The notes: generated by a model not told the origin, from the sequence alone. DNA of 6,166 nt from an uncultured Limnohabitans sp. (GCF_937889215.1 NZ_CALBEX010000377.1:1-6166); one strand, 5' to 3'. Shown: positions 1 through 6,044, numbered from the stretch's first letter. Translations and numbers: made by a program.

Positions 1-118
1 CGAAGGCGTTGCGTACAGGAGAAAACCTATAATTTGACCACATTTCGCACAACAATTTGGCGCTTCTTTCAGAGGGCGGCCTCTAATTGCAAATCTACCC
101 GCTCCAGAGCCCCACGCC
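1..118 (+). promoter_or_regulatory. Upstream region of the DUF498 gene with a candidate sigma70 -10 box
   Basis: A perfect TATAAT lies at 28-33. No good -35 hexamer lies at the right distance: the bases 17 bp upstream read GGCGTT. If this -10 is used, transcription would begin near 40 and leave a leader of about 80 nt. That leader contains a small perfect hairpin, AGAGG-gcgg-CCTCT (71-84). No clear Shine-Dalgarno sequence precedes the ATG at 119. No coding sequence is recognisable here, and the gene to the left lies outside the window. The promoter is inferred from the -10 match alone. Confidence 0.45.
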
Positions 119-496
119 ATGAAACTACAGCCCGACAAATCCAACGCACCCACCATCAATGCCTACGACCGGCAATGGATTGAAGTGAACGGAGTAAGGT
201 ACACGCAATCGCTGATTGTCAGCAGCTTGCCAGACCAGCCGCCAACGCCATGGGGGCCTGCACAGCTTGAAGGTTTGTGCGCAGATGACTTTAGCCCCTC
301 AGCACAAAGCGGCGCTGAACTGGTCCTTTTTGGCAGCGGTCAAAAACTCAGATTTGCCCAGCCGCAATGGCTGCAGGCCTTGATAGATCAGGGCGTCGGG
401 GTTGAGACCATGGACACCGCTGCGGCATGTCGCACTTACAACATTTTGGCCAGTGAAGGTCGAAAAGTTGTCGCACTGCTTTTGATCGAATCCTAA
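119..496 (+). CDS. Mth938-like (DUF498/DUF598) domain protein, function unknown
   Basis: This 125-residue protein fits the small DUF498/Mth938 family (Pfam Mth938-like domain; the eukaryotic relative NDUFAF3 is a complex I assembly factor). Visible family features are the N-terminal strand pattern VNGVRYTQSLIV (23-34), a Trp at 45, the glycine turn LFGSG (70-74), and the strongly conserved C-terminal block GVGVETMDTAAACRTYN (92-108) followed by ILASEGR. The length equals a complete single-domain member. There is no signal peptide or membrane segment, so it is probably cytosolic. Its biochemical role in bacteria is not established, and the link to respiratory-complex assembly is only by analogy. 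It stands 160 bp upstream of bcp on the same strand. The ATG at 119 gives the expected N-terminus, although its ribosome binding site is poor. Confidence 0.85.
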   Translation: MKLQPDKSNAPTINAYDRQWIEVNGVRYTQSLIVSSLPDQPPTPWGPAQLEGLCADDFSPSAQSGAELVLFGSGQKLRFAQPQWLQALIDQGVGVETMDTAAACRTYNILASEGRKVVALLLIES

Positions 497-656
497 AGAT
501 TGCATTTTTAGCCGGTCTTGTTCAAAGATACAGCCCAAACAAATGCCAACAGCGGTTCAGGGTAAAATAGACGGTTGTCGGGGCCCATGGCCTTCAGCGA
601 AATTGACACCCATCAACGGTGACACCCGTTCAACCAGTCAAGCGAGATAAAGTTCA
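497..656 (+). promoter_or_regulatory. bcp upstream region: candidate promoter and repeat/hairpin in the leader
   Basis: A TAAAAT hexamer at 563-568 is a plausible -10 for bcp, with no convincing -35 at 16-18 bp. A perfect TTGACA occurs at 603-608, but nothing like a -10 follows at the right spacing, so I do not treat it as a promoter element. The leader holds the direct repeat TGACACCC (604-611 and 620-627, period 16). It also holds a 5-bp hairpin, AACGG-tgacac-CCGTT (615-630). The ribosome binding site is weak: GCGAG at 644-648, 8 nt before the ATG. I see no canonical OxyR pattern (ATAG/CTAT repeats). Confidence 0.4.
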
Positions 657-1142
657 ATGGCGATCGTTCTAAACAAACCCCTACCCGAATTTGAAGCCAA
701 CGCCACCAGCGGTCTGAAAGTTTCGAACATCTCTCATGTAGGTCAAACCGTCATTTTGTTCTTTTACCCCAAGGACAACACCCCAGGCTGCACCACTGAA
801 GCCATGCAGTTTCGCGACAAGTACAAAGACTTTGTGAAAGCAGGCGCCTTGGTGTTGGGCGTGTCACGCGATAACATGAAATCGCACGATGACTTCAAGT
901 CGAAACTGGAACTGCCATTCGAGTTGATCGCCGACACCGAAGAGAAAATGTGCCACATGTTTGGCGTGGTCAAAAACAAAATCATGTACGGTAAAAAGGT
1001 CAAGGGCATCGAGCGCAGCACTTTCTTGGTTGGCCCAGACGGCACCCTCAAGCAAGAGTGGCGTGGCTTGAAAGTACCTGGCCATGTTGAAGAAGTTTTG
1101 CAAGCCGTGAAAGACCTGAAAAAAGCCACTGCCGCGGCTTGA
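657..1142 (+). CDS. bcp: Bcp/PrxQ-type thioredoxin-dependent thiol peroxidase
   Basis: A cytosolic peroxiredoxin of the AhpC/TSA fold that reduces hydrogen peroxide and organic hydroperoxides using thiol donors. The active-site signature FFYPKDNTPGCTTEA (35-49) places the peroxidatic cysteine at C45, with P38 and T42 forming the usual PxxxTxxC motif. The catalytic arginine is R120 in GIERSTFLVGPDG (117-129), and the YGKK segment (111-114) is typical of the Bcp branch. The length of 161 residues is normal. Position 50, where E. coli Bcp has its resolving cysteine, is Met. The only other cysteine is C99 (EKMC), so the enzyme may act as a 1-Cys peroxidase or use an atypical partner thiol. The ATG at 657 gives the family N-terminus. 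A strong terminator follows about 80 nt after the stop codon, so the gene is probably transcribed alone or together with the DUF498 gene. Confidence 0.96.
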   Translation: MAIVLNKPLPEFEANATSGLKVSNISHVGQTVILFFYPKDNTPGCTTEAMQFRDKYKDFVKAGALVLGVSRDNMKSHDDFKSKLELPFELIADTEEKMCHMFGVVKNKIMYGKKVKGIERSTFLVGPDGTLKQEWRGLKVPGHVEEVLQAVKDLKKATAAA

Positions 1143-1298
1143 TTCCACTGCTGAGTTTTGTCTTTTGGCTCGTGCATAATGATTTCATGCCGCTGACCCG
1201 TAGACCTTACTCGAATTTCCACAAAAGCCGCCTCGGTCTCCAGGCGGCTTTTTGTTTTTCAGCGCCCTGACTCTCCACTTACCACGAGGCCCTCGCTC
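1143..1298 (+). other. bcp-phoH intergenic region
   Basis: This 156-bp gap holds the bcp terminator in its second half. Upstream of the terminator is an isolated -10-like CATAAT (1175-1180) with no good -35. If it were active, it would make a short RNA of roughly 65-70 nt ending at the terminator. Only 45 bp remain between the terminator and the phoH ATG, and I recognise no promoter there. phoH may therefore depend on a poorly matched promoter or on read-through. A GAGG at 1286-1289, 9 nt before the ATG, is the likely phoH ribosome binding site. No ORF or known RNA is visible. Confidence 0.5.
1223..1253 (+). terminator. Rho-independent terminator after bcp
   Basis: A perfect stem AAAAGCCGCCT (1223-1233) pairs with AGGCGGCTTTT (1242-1252) around an 8-nt loop. 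A T-tract follows (TTTTT-G-TTTTT, 1249-1259). The seven core pairs, six of them G-C, and the downstream T-run make this a strong intrinsic terminator for plus-strand transcription. The minus strand has only four T residues after the stem, so it is mainly unidirectional. Because it lies 45 bp upstream of phoH, it could also act as an attenuator for any transcript entering phoH from upstream. Confidence 0.92.
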
Positions 1299-2984
1299 AT
1301 GCCATTGCCACCCGCACCCACCCAACGCGCCAGCCGTTTGACCCATGCTGCGTTTGCGCAAGACAGCAACGAGGCGACCACGCCCGAACCTTTGGTGCAA
1401 GTCGAGACCCGAGTGGAGGCCGTGACAAGTGACTCAGTGTCGCCCGCCACCTCCCCCAAGCGCCCACCCAGATCTCGCAAAGCGACTGCCGCAGAAAGCG
1501 TCCCACTGGCAGCAGCAGTGTCACCGCAGTCAAGCCCTGCACGCACAGCCCATCCCGTCGCAGCTGCAGCCCCGCGCAGCAAACGGCGTCACGGTCCGAG
1601 CAAACTGTTTGTGCTCGACACCAATGTGCTGATGCACGACCCGATGAGCCTGTTCCGCTTTGAAGAACATGACGTGTTCTTGCCAATGATCGTGTTGGAA
1701 GAGCTGGATGGCCATAAAAAAGGCATGACCGAAGTGGCCCGCAATGCGCGCCAAGCCAGCCGATCCCTGGACGCCTTAGCCACTGCTCAAGGCGCCGATC
1801 TGGGCAAAGGCTCGCCTTTGAACACCACGGGCCACACCGATGCCATGGGCCAGTTGTTTTTCCAAACCCAAGCGCTGGACCTGAGCCTGCCGTTGGCACT
1901 GCCTCAGGGTAAGGCCGACAACCAGATCCTGGGGGTTGTGAAGGCACTGGGCCAGTTGCACGCGCCACGCGACGTGGTGTTGGTCTCCAAAGACATCAAC
2001 ATGCGCGTCAAGGCCCGTGCGCTGGGCCTGCAGGCCGAGGATTACCAAAACGACAAGACACTGGAAGACGGCGACCTGCTGTACCCAGGCTCTATGGCTT
2101 TGCCCAACGACTTTTGGCTCAAAAATGGCAAGACCGTGGAAAGCTGGCAGCAAGGCACGCACACCTACTACAGGATCAGTGGCCCCATCGTGCCCAGCCT
2201 GTTCATGAATCAGTTTGTCTACTTCGAGGCCCCAGGAGAGCCCAGCCTGTATGCCCGCGTGACTGAAATACGTGGAAAAACAGCCGTACTCCGGACCCTA
2301 AAAGACTTCACCCACCAGAAAAATGCGGTCTGGGGCGTCACGACGCGCAACCGTGAGCAAAACTTCGCAATGAATTTGTTGACCGATCCGGACGTCGACT
2401 TTGTCACCCTCGCCGGCACAGCAGGCACGGGCAAGACCCTGATGGCGCTGGCAGCTGGCCTGACACAGGTGCTGGACGACCGCCGCTACACCGAGATCAT
2501 CATGACCCGGGCCACGGTGAGCGTGGGGGAAGACATCGGCTTTTTGCCCGGCACTGAAGAAGAAAAAATGGGCCCTTGGATGGGCGCGCTGGACGACAAC
2601 TTAGAGTTTCTGGCCAAAGGCGAAGGCGGCAATGCAGGCGAATGGGGCCGCGCTGCGACCAATGAGCTGATCAAGAGTCGAATCAAGGTCAAGAGCATGA
2701 ACTTCATGCGCGGGCGCACCTTCATGAACAAGTACGTGATCATCGACGAGGCCCAAAACTTGACCCCCAAGCAGATGAAAACCTTGATCACCCGGGCAGG
2801 CCCAGGCACCAAGATCATCTGCATGGGCAATTTGGCCCAGATCGATACGCCCTACCTGACCGAGGGCTCGTCCGGCCTGACCTTTGCCGTAGACCGCTTC
2901 AAAGGCTGGGCGCATGGTGGCCACATTACGCTGGCACGGGGTGAACGCTCCCGATTGGCTGACTTTGCCAGCGATGCACTTTGA
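1299..2984 (+). CDS. PIN-domain and PhoH-type ATPase fusion protein
   Basis: A 561-residue PhoH-family protein of the two-domain PIN-PhoH type (PhoH2/YlaK-like). Residues 1-100 are a low-complexity Ala/Pro/Ser/Arg-rich segment. The PIN nuclease-like domain starts at KLFVLDTNVLMHDP (102-115). Its likely metal-binding acidic residues are D107, E134/E135 (VLEELDGHK), D207 and D232 (VSKDINMRVKA). After a beta-rich linker (about 260-350), the PhoH ATPase domain shows Walker A GTAGTGKT (373-380), Walker B VIIDEAQN (480-487), the GNLAQID segment (510-516) and a C-terminal RGERS (547-551). Related PIN-PhoH proteins have been described as RNA-unwinding and RNA-cleaving enzymes, but the role in this lineage is unproven. 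All key motifs are intact. The protein is soluble, with no signal peptide. The gene converges on dnaB, with 30 bp between the stops. The ATG at 1299 has a GAGG at 1286-1289 and its MPLPP start looks typical for this lineage, though a start nearer the PIN domain cannot be excluded. Confidence 0.95.
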   Translation: MPLPPAPTQRASRLTHAAFAQDSNEATTPEPLVQVETRVEAVTSDSVSPATSPKRPPRSRKATAAESVPLAAAVSPQSSPARTAHPVAAAAPRSKRRHGPSKLFVLDTNVLMHDPMSLFRFEEHDVFLPMIVLEELDGHKKGMTEVARNARQASRSLDALATAQGADLGKGSPLNTTGHTDAMGQLFFQTQALDLSLPLALPQGKADNQILGVVKALGQLHAPRDVVLVSKDINMRVKARALGLQAEDYQNDKTLEDGDLLYPGSMALPNDFWLKNGKTVESWQQGTHTYYRISGPIVPSLFMNQFVYFEAPGEPSLYARVTEIRGKTAVLRTLKDFTHQKNAVWGVTTRNREQNFAMNLLTDPDVDFVTLAGTAGTGKTLMALAAGLTQVLDDRRYTEIIMTRATVSVGEDIGFLPGTEEEKMGPWMGALDDNLEFLAKGEGGNAGEWGRAATNELIKSRIKVKSMNFMRGRTFMNKYVIIDEAQNLTPKQMKTLITRAGPGTKIICMGNLAQIDTPYLTEGSSGLTFAVDRFKGWAHGGHITLARGERSRLADFASDAL

Positions 2985-3014
2985 CCACGCCCTTTCGGGC
3001 AGAGCCTTTGGGAC
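2985..3014. other. Convergent phoH/dnaB gap with a short hairpin
   Basis: The 30-bp gap between the two stop codons contains GCCC-TTTC-GGGC (2989-3000), a 4-bp G-C stem. Read on the minus strand, as the end of the dnaB transcript, the loop is GAAA, a stable GNRA-type tetraloop 15 nt past the dnaB stop. Neither strand has a T-run after it, so it is not a classical intrinsic terminator. It may mark or protect 3' ends. This is a weak call. Confidence 0.3.
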
Positions 3015-4433
3015 TCAGTAATCGTCGCTGAGGCCTGAAGCCAGACTTTCAAAGCGGGTCAGGTTCTTCAGGAAGGTCAGTCGCACCGTGCCTGTTGGGC
3101 CGTTGCGCTGCTTGCCAATGATGATTTCGGCTACACCCGGATCTTTGGAATCCTTGTTGTAGTAGTCGTCACGGTAAATGAACATGATGATGTCTGCATC
3201 TTGCTCGATGGCACCGGATTCGCGCAAATCGCTCATCATTGGGCGTTTGTCGGTTCGCTGTTCTACGCTGCGGTTGAGCTGCGACAAGGCAATTACCGGG
3301 CACTGCAGTTCTTTGGCCAGCATTTTCAGGCCACGTGAGATTTCGCCCAACTCCGTCGCCCGATTGTCACCACCGGAGCCCCCTGAGCCACTCATGAGCT
3401 GCAGGTAATCCACCACAATCAGACCCAGTTTGCCGCACTGCCGGGCCAAACGACGGGCGTTGGCACGCAATTCAGAGGGCGTCAATCCCGGCGTTTCATC
3501 GATGTGCAGGGACACGGTCCGTAACTTTTCGATGGCTTCTGTCAAACGTGGCCACTCGTCGTCGGTGAGCTGTCCTGTGCGCAAATGCCCCTGGTCGATT
3601 CGGCCAATCGAGCCCACCACCCGCACAGCCAATTGCGATGCGCCCATTTCCATGGAAAATACCGCCACAGGCAGGCCTTCGTTCAAGGCCACGTGCTCAG
3701 CGATATTGATGGCAAAAGCTGTTTTGCCCATCGAAGGACGCGCCGCCAGCACGACCATGTCACCCGGTTGCAGACCGGACGTCATGCGGTCCAGATCGTA
3801 AAAACCGGTGGGCACGCCGGTGATGTCATTGGGGTTATCGGCCATCTCCTGCACACGGTCGAGCAACTCCACGACCAGTGTGTCCATCGATTGAAAGCCT
3901 TGCTTCATGCGCGAGCCTTCTTCACCAATGTTGAAGATTTTTTGCTCGGCTTCGTCGAGGATCCGGTCAATCGCCTTGCCCTGCGGGTTGAAGGCGTTGG
4001 TGGCAATCTCATCGCTGGCGGACACCAACTTGCGCAAGATCGAGCGCTCGCGCACGATCTCGGCATAGCGTCGAATGTTGCTGGCGCTGGGGACATATTG
4101 GGCCAGCGAGTTCAAGTAACCCAAGCCGCCCATTTCCTCGGCCTTGCCCTGGTTTTGCAACTGCTCGTTAACAGTGATGACATCGGCGGGCTTAGACGCA
4201 TTGATCAACGCGCCGATGGCGGCGTAAATCAGCTTGTGTTCGTGCCGATAAAAATCCGCATCCACCAACAGATCGCCGACGCGGTCCCAAGCCCCGTTGT
4301 CCAGCAAAAGCCCGCCCAACACACTGGACTCGGCCTCGATGGAATGGGGCGGAACACGGAGTTTGGCCACCTGACTGTCTGCCGAGAGGTCCGACGGAAA
4401 GGTGTTCAAGGGCGAGGCAAATACAGCAGACAT
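3015..4433 (-). CDS. dnaB: Replicative DNA helicase DnaB
   Basis: DnaB is the hexameric ATP-driven 5'-3' helicase that opens the replication fork and recruits primase. The 472-residue length matches the family. The N-terminal domain begins at VPPHSIEAESSVLGGLLLDN (27-46), and the linker region is around 170-205. The RecA-like domain shows Walker A ARPSMGKTAF (231-240, K237/T238), the catalytic glutamate E262 in FSMEMG, Walker B LIVVDYLQLM (338-347, D342), ALSQLNRSVEQR (382-393), the SDLRESGAIEQDAD motif (401-414) and the arginine finger R443 in KQRNGPTG (441-448). There is no intein or frameshift. The ATG at 4433 is the only methionine before residue 101 and gives the usual N-terminus, although its Shine-Dalgarno is weak (a GAGATAAG-like stretch). 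The gene follows rplI on the same strand but is separated from it by a terminator and 180 bp that include a DnaA box. Confidence 0.98.
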   Translation of the reverse strand: MSAVFASPLNTFPSDLSADSQVAKLRVPPHSIEAESSVLGGLLLDNGAWDRVGDLLVDADFYRHEHKLIYAAIGALINASKPADVITVNEQLQNQGKAEEMGGLGYLNSLAQYVPSASNIRRYAEIVRERSILRKLVSASDEIATNAFNPQGKAIDRILDEAEQKIFNIGEEGSRMKQGFQSMDTLVVELLDRVQEMADNPNDITGVPTGFYDLDRMTSGLQPGDMVVLAARPSMGKTAFAINIAEHVALNEGLPVAVFSMEMGASQLAVRVVGSIGRIDQGHLRTGQLTDDEWPRLTEAIEKLRTVSLHIDETPGLTPSELRANARRLARQCGKLGLIVVDYLQLMSGSGGSGGDNRATELGEISRGLKMLAKELQCPVIALSQLNRSVEQRTDKRPMMSDLRESGAIEQDADIIMFIYRDDYYNKDSKDPGVAEIIIGKQRNGPTGTVRLTFLKNLTRFESLASGLSDDY

Positions 4434-4475
4434 GTTTGGCTTATCTCAAAACTCAATGTTAGCCCCGAAACAAGA

Positions 4476-4522
4476 ATCACCGCGGGCATAAGCCTGTGGA
4501 TAAGCTTTGGACATTCGGTGAT
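4476..4522. repeat. 7-bp inverted repeat centred on the DnaA box
   Basis: ATCACCG (4476-4482) and CGGTGAT (4516-4522) are exact reverse complements separated by 33 bp. Their midpoint, base 4499, is also the midpoint of the DnaA box. A smaller inner pair, AAGC (4490-4493) and GCTT (4504-4507), flanks the box almost symmetrically. It could be a binding site for a dimeric regulator or a chance arrangement. Confidence 0.5.
4495..4503 (-). promoter_or_regulatory. DnaA box upstream of dnaB
   Basis: The minus strand reads TTATCCACA, an exact match to the high-affinity DnaA-binding consensus. It lies 62-70 bp upstream of the dnaB start codon. Thirteen bases further downstream, towards dnaB, the minus strand has TTATGCCCG in the same orientation, a match with two mismatches to TTATNCACA. 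I find no other perfect copy in the window. It fits direct regulation of dnaB by the initiator DnaA, but one box does not make an origin. The sequence match is certain; the function is inferred. Confidence 0.65.
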
Positions 4523-4561
4523 GAAAGCGGGACAAGTGATGCAGGCATACAAAGCCATTAC

Positions 4562-4597
4562 AAAAAAAGCCGCCAAGCACAAGGCCTGGCGGCTTTT
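4562..4597 (-). terminator. Rho-independent terminator of the rpsF-priB-rpsR-rplI operon
   Basis: On the minus strand, a stem AAAAGCCGCCA pairs with TGGCGGCTTTT (plus-strand arms 4565-4575 and 4587-4597, 11-nt loop) and ends in a run of seven T residues (4568 to 4562). It lies 17 nt after the rplI stop codon. The plus-strand reading also ends in TTTT, so the structure may work weakly in both directions. It separates the ribosomal operon from dnaB. Confidence 0.93.
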
Positions 4598-4613
4598 CAG
4601 GAACAGGCAAGAA

Positions 4614-5066
4614 TCAAGCAGATTCGCCGTACACCGTCACGGTCACGTCGATCACGACGTCGGTGTGCAAAGCCACCGACACTGTGGAATCGCTCACAAC
4701 CTTGATGGGGCCATTGGGCATGCGGATTTGGGCCTTGAGCAGCTTGTATCCTTGCTTGTTGAGCTCTTCGGCGATGTCGTTGTTGGTCACCGAACCAAAC
4801 AAGCGGCCATCCACACCGGCTTTTTGCGACAACTTGACCACCGTACCGGACAGCTTTTCGCCTTGGGCTTGGGCTTCGGCCAACTTGGCAGCAGCGGCTT
4901 TTTCCAATTCAACCCGACGAGCTTCGAACTCAGCCTTGTTGGCTTCAGTCGCACGACGAGCGCGACCAGAAGGGATCAGGAAGTTGCGAGCGTAACCGTC
5001 TTTGACTTTGACGATATCGCCCAGATTACCCAGGTTCACAACCTTTTCGAGCAGAATGATTTGCAT
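4614..5066 (-). CDS. rplI: 50S ribosomal protein L9
   Basis: L9 is a two-domain protein bound at the base of the L1 stalk and helps maintain reading-frame fidelity. The 150-residue length is standard. The N-terminal RNA-binding domain carries the family signature from [18 protein letters not shown] (13-30) through IPSGRA (31-36). A long Ala/Glu/Lys-rich helix (about 41-75) connects to the C-terminal domain, which shows [16 protein letters not shown] (87-102). The ATG has a strong AAGGAG (5074-5079) 7 nt upstream that overlaps the rpsR stop codon, a sign of tight translational coupling. It is the last gene of the operon before the terminator. Confidence 0.98.
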   Translation of the reverse strand: MQIILLEKVVNLGNLGDIVKVKDGYARNFLIPSGRARRATEANKAEFEARRVELEKAAAAKLAEAQAQGEKLSGTVVKLSQKAGVDGRLFGSVTNNDIAEELNKQGYKLLKAQIRMPNGPIKVVSDSTVSVALHTDVVIDVTVTVYGESA

Positions 5067-5077
5067 GGTTGGACTCC

Positions 5078-5359
5078 TTAGACTTTGTGCTGGTCGGTGT
5101 AGGGCAACATGGCCAAAAAGCGTGCGCGCTTGATGGCGGTGTTGAGCTGGCGCTGAAAGATGGCACGGGTGCCCGTCAAGCGTGCGGGGATGATCTTGCC
5201 GTTTTCGGCGATGAAGTCACGCAGGGTGTCCACATCTTTGTAGTCGATTTCTTCGACGCCGGTCACTGTGAAACGGCAGAAGCGCTTGCGCTTGAACAGC
5301 AGCGACTGGGTGTTGCGCTTGGGGCGCTTGTCTTTGTTGAATTTTTTGAACGTGGCCAT
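5078..5359 (-). CDS. rpsR: 30S ribosomal protein S18
   Basis: S18 binds the central domain (platform) of 16S rRNA as a heterodimer with S6, encoded two genes upstream. The 93-residue protein has a basic N-terminus ([12 protein letters not shown], 4-15), the KRKRFCRF patch (23-30) with its single cysteine, and the family signature [18 protein letters not shown] (38-55) continuing into IIPARLTGT (56-64). The length is slightly above that of E. coli S18 because of the N-terminal tail. A strong AGGAGG (5364-5369) sits only 4 nt before the ATG, within the 14-bp gap after priB. The TAA stop lies inside the rplI ribosome binding site. Confidence 0.98.
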   Translation of the reverse strand: MATFKKFNKDKRPKRNTQSLLFKRKRFCRFTVTGVEEIDYKDVDTLRDFIAENGKIIPARLTGTRAIFQRQLNTAIKRARFLAMLPYTDQHKV

Positions 5360-5373
5360 GGGGCCTCCTGAAA

Positions 5374-5661
5374 TTAATCTTGCTGAAACTCTTGAACGTG
5401 CAACACGACACTTTTACCTTGTCGAGGGGTGGCCAAAAAGCCTTGAAACGTCCAAACACTGCCAACCGCTTGCTTGACCAGTCTCTCGGCCAATGACCCA
5501 ATGGCCAAGGCACGAAGTTTCAACTGGACTTTGCGCATTTGCCCGGCCTCTTGTACTTCAGAGGCGTGCTCCAGAATCAAATCCAGAGCGGGCAAACCAG
5601 CAGGGGTGTATCGCAAAGCGGCTTGCTCGGCAATACAGGCGGTCAGTTCTGTACGGTTCAC
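5374..5661 (-). CDS. priB: Primosomal replication protein PriB (primosomal protein N)
   Basis: PriB is a single-stranded-DNA-binding OB-fold protein that works with PriA to reload DnaB at stalled forks. The 95-residue sequence shows the betaproteobacterial pattern LTACIAE (6-12), [13 protein letters not shown] (16-28), [11 protein letters not shown] (30-40) and [20 protein letters not shown] (74-93). The position between rpsF and rpsR is the classical one. The start is GTG (5659-5661): an in-frame TGA lies two codons upstream, and no ATG lies near the N-terminus. The GAGGAG runs directly into the GTG, leaving essentially no spacer. This is unusual and suggests that translation depends on coupling to rpsF, which ends 17 nt upstream. 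The dnaB gene next door encodes the helicase that the PriA/PriB pathway loads. Confidence 0.93.
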   Translation of the reverse strand: MNRTELTACIAEQAALRYTPAGLPALDLILEHASEVQEAGQMRKVQLKLRALAIGSLAERLVKQAVGSVWTFQGFLATPRQGKSVVLHVQEFQQD

Positions 5662-5678
5662 TCCTCAACAGGCACGTG

Positions 5679-6044
5679 TCAAGCGGCGAATTCGGCTTGT
5701 TGGGACTTGCGGGCTTCTTCGCGCTCGACAGTCTTCATCATGGACGAAGGACCTGCGTCGGCTTTTTTCTTCAGCACCGTCAGGTGACGCAACACGGCGT
5801 CGTTGAACTTGAAAGCGTGCTCGAGTTCGGCCATAACAGCCTGGTCGGCTTCAATGTTCACACACAAGTAGTGGGCTTTGCCCAGCTTGTTGATCTGGTA
5901 CGCCAGTTGACGGCGGCCCCAGTCTTCCACACGGTGGATGCTGCCACCGCCGGCAGTGATCATGCCTTTGTAGCGCTCCAGCATAGCCGGCACTTGTTCG
6001 GACTGATCGGGGTGGATCAGCAAAATGATTTCGTAATGACGCAT
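5679..6044 (-). CDS. rpsF: 30S ribosomal protein S6
   Basis: S6 pairs with S18 on the 30S platform. The 121-residue protein matches the family with [12 protein letters not shown] (2-13), [20 protein letters not shown] (40-59) and [13 protein letters not shown] (78-90). The charged C-terminal tail after about 93 (KKADAGPS...[10 protein letters not shown]) is the disordered extension usual in proteobacteria. No ATCC-style Glu-repeat tail is present. The ATG has a strong AAGGAG (6050-6055) 5 nt upstream. It is the first gene of the four-gene operon and is preceded by a candidate promoter and a leader hairpin. Confidence 0.98.
   Translation of the reverse strand: MRHYEIILLIHPDQSEQVPAMLERYKGMITAGGGSIHRVEDWGRRQLAYQINKLGKAHYLCVNIEADQAVMAELEHAFKFNDAVLRHLTVLKKKADAGPSSMMKTVEREEARKSQQAEFAA

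Larger units (their letters stand above)
4434..4561 (-). promoter_or_regulatory. dnaB upstream control region
   Basis: This stretch between the ribosomal-operon terminator and dnaB should hold the dnaB promoter. I find no hexamer pair close to the sigma70 consensus. The best -10-like string is TATGCC on the minus strand near 4484-4489, with a poor -35, and I do not call it. The region holds a perfect DnaA box and an inverted repeat centred on it, both listed separately. No ORF is visible. Confidence 0.5.

Noticed and set aside
603..608. Perfect TTGACA as the bcp -35 element
   Set aside because: The 15-19 bp window downstream has nothing like TATAAT (CCGTTC at 17 bp), so it is probably coincidental.
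657..1142. Bcp as a redox-inactive paralogue because the resolving cysteine is missing
   Set aside because: The peroxidatic C45, P38, T42 and R120 are all present, and many Bcp proteins function without the second cysteine.
1297..1968. A 223-codon open frame on the minus strand opposite the 5' part of phoH
   Set aside because: The product is rich in Arg, Cys, Trp and Gly with no family pattern, and the sense strand clearly encodes the PIN domain.
3015..4433. Possible intein insertion in DnaB, a common site for them
   Set aside because: The protein is 472 residues long and the Walker A, Walker B and arginine-finger motifs are continuous with normal spacing.
4434..4561. The DnaA box region as a replication origin
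   Set aside because: There is only one perfect box and one degenerate box, no AT-rich unwinding element, and no dnaA/dnaN or parAB neighbours.
3585..5081. A 498-codon open frame on the plus strand opposite dnaB and rplI
   Set aside because: It lies antisense to two well-recognised genes, crosses the intergenic terminator, and its product is His/Gln/Val/Gly rich with no recognisable domain. It is an artefact of codon usage in the real genes.
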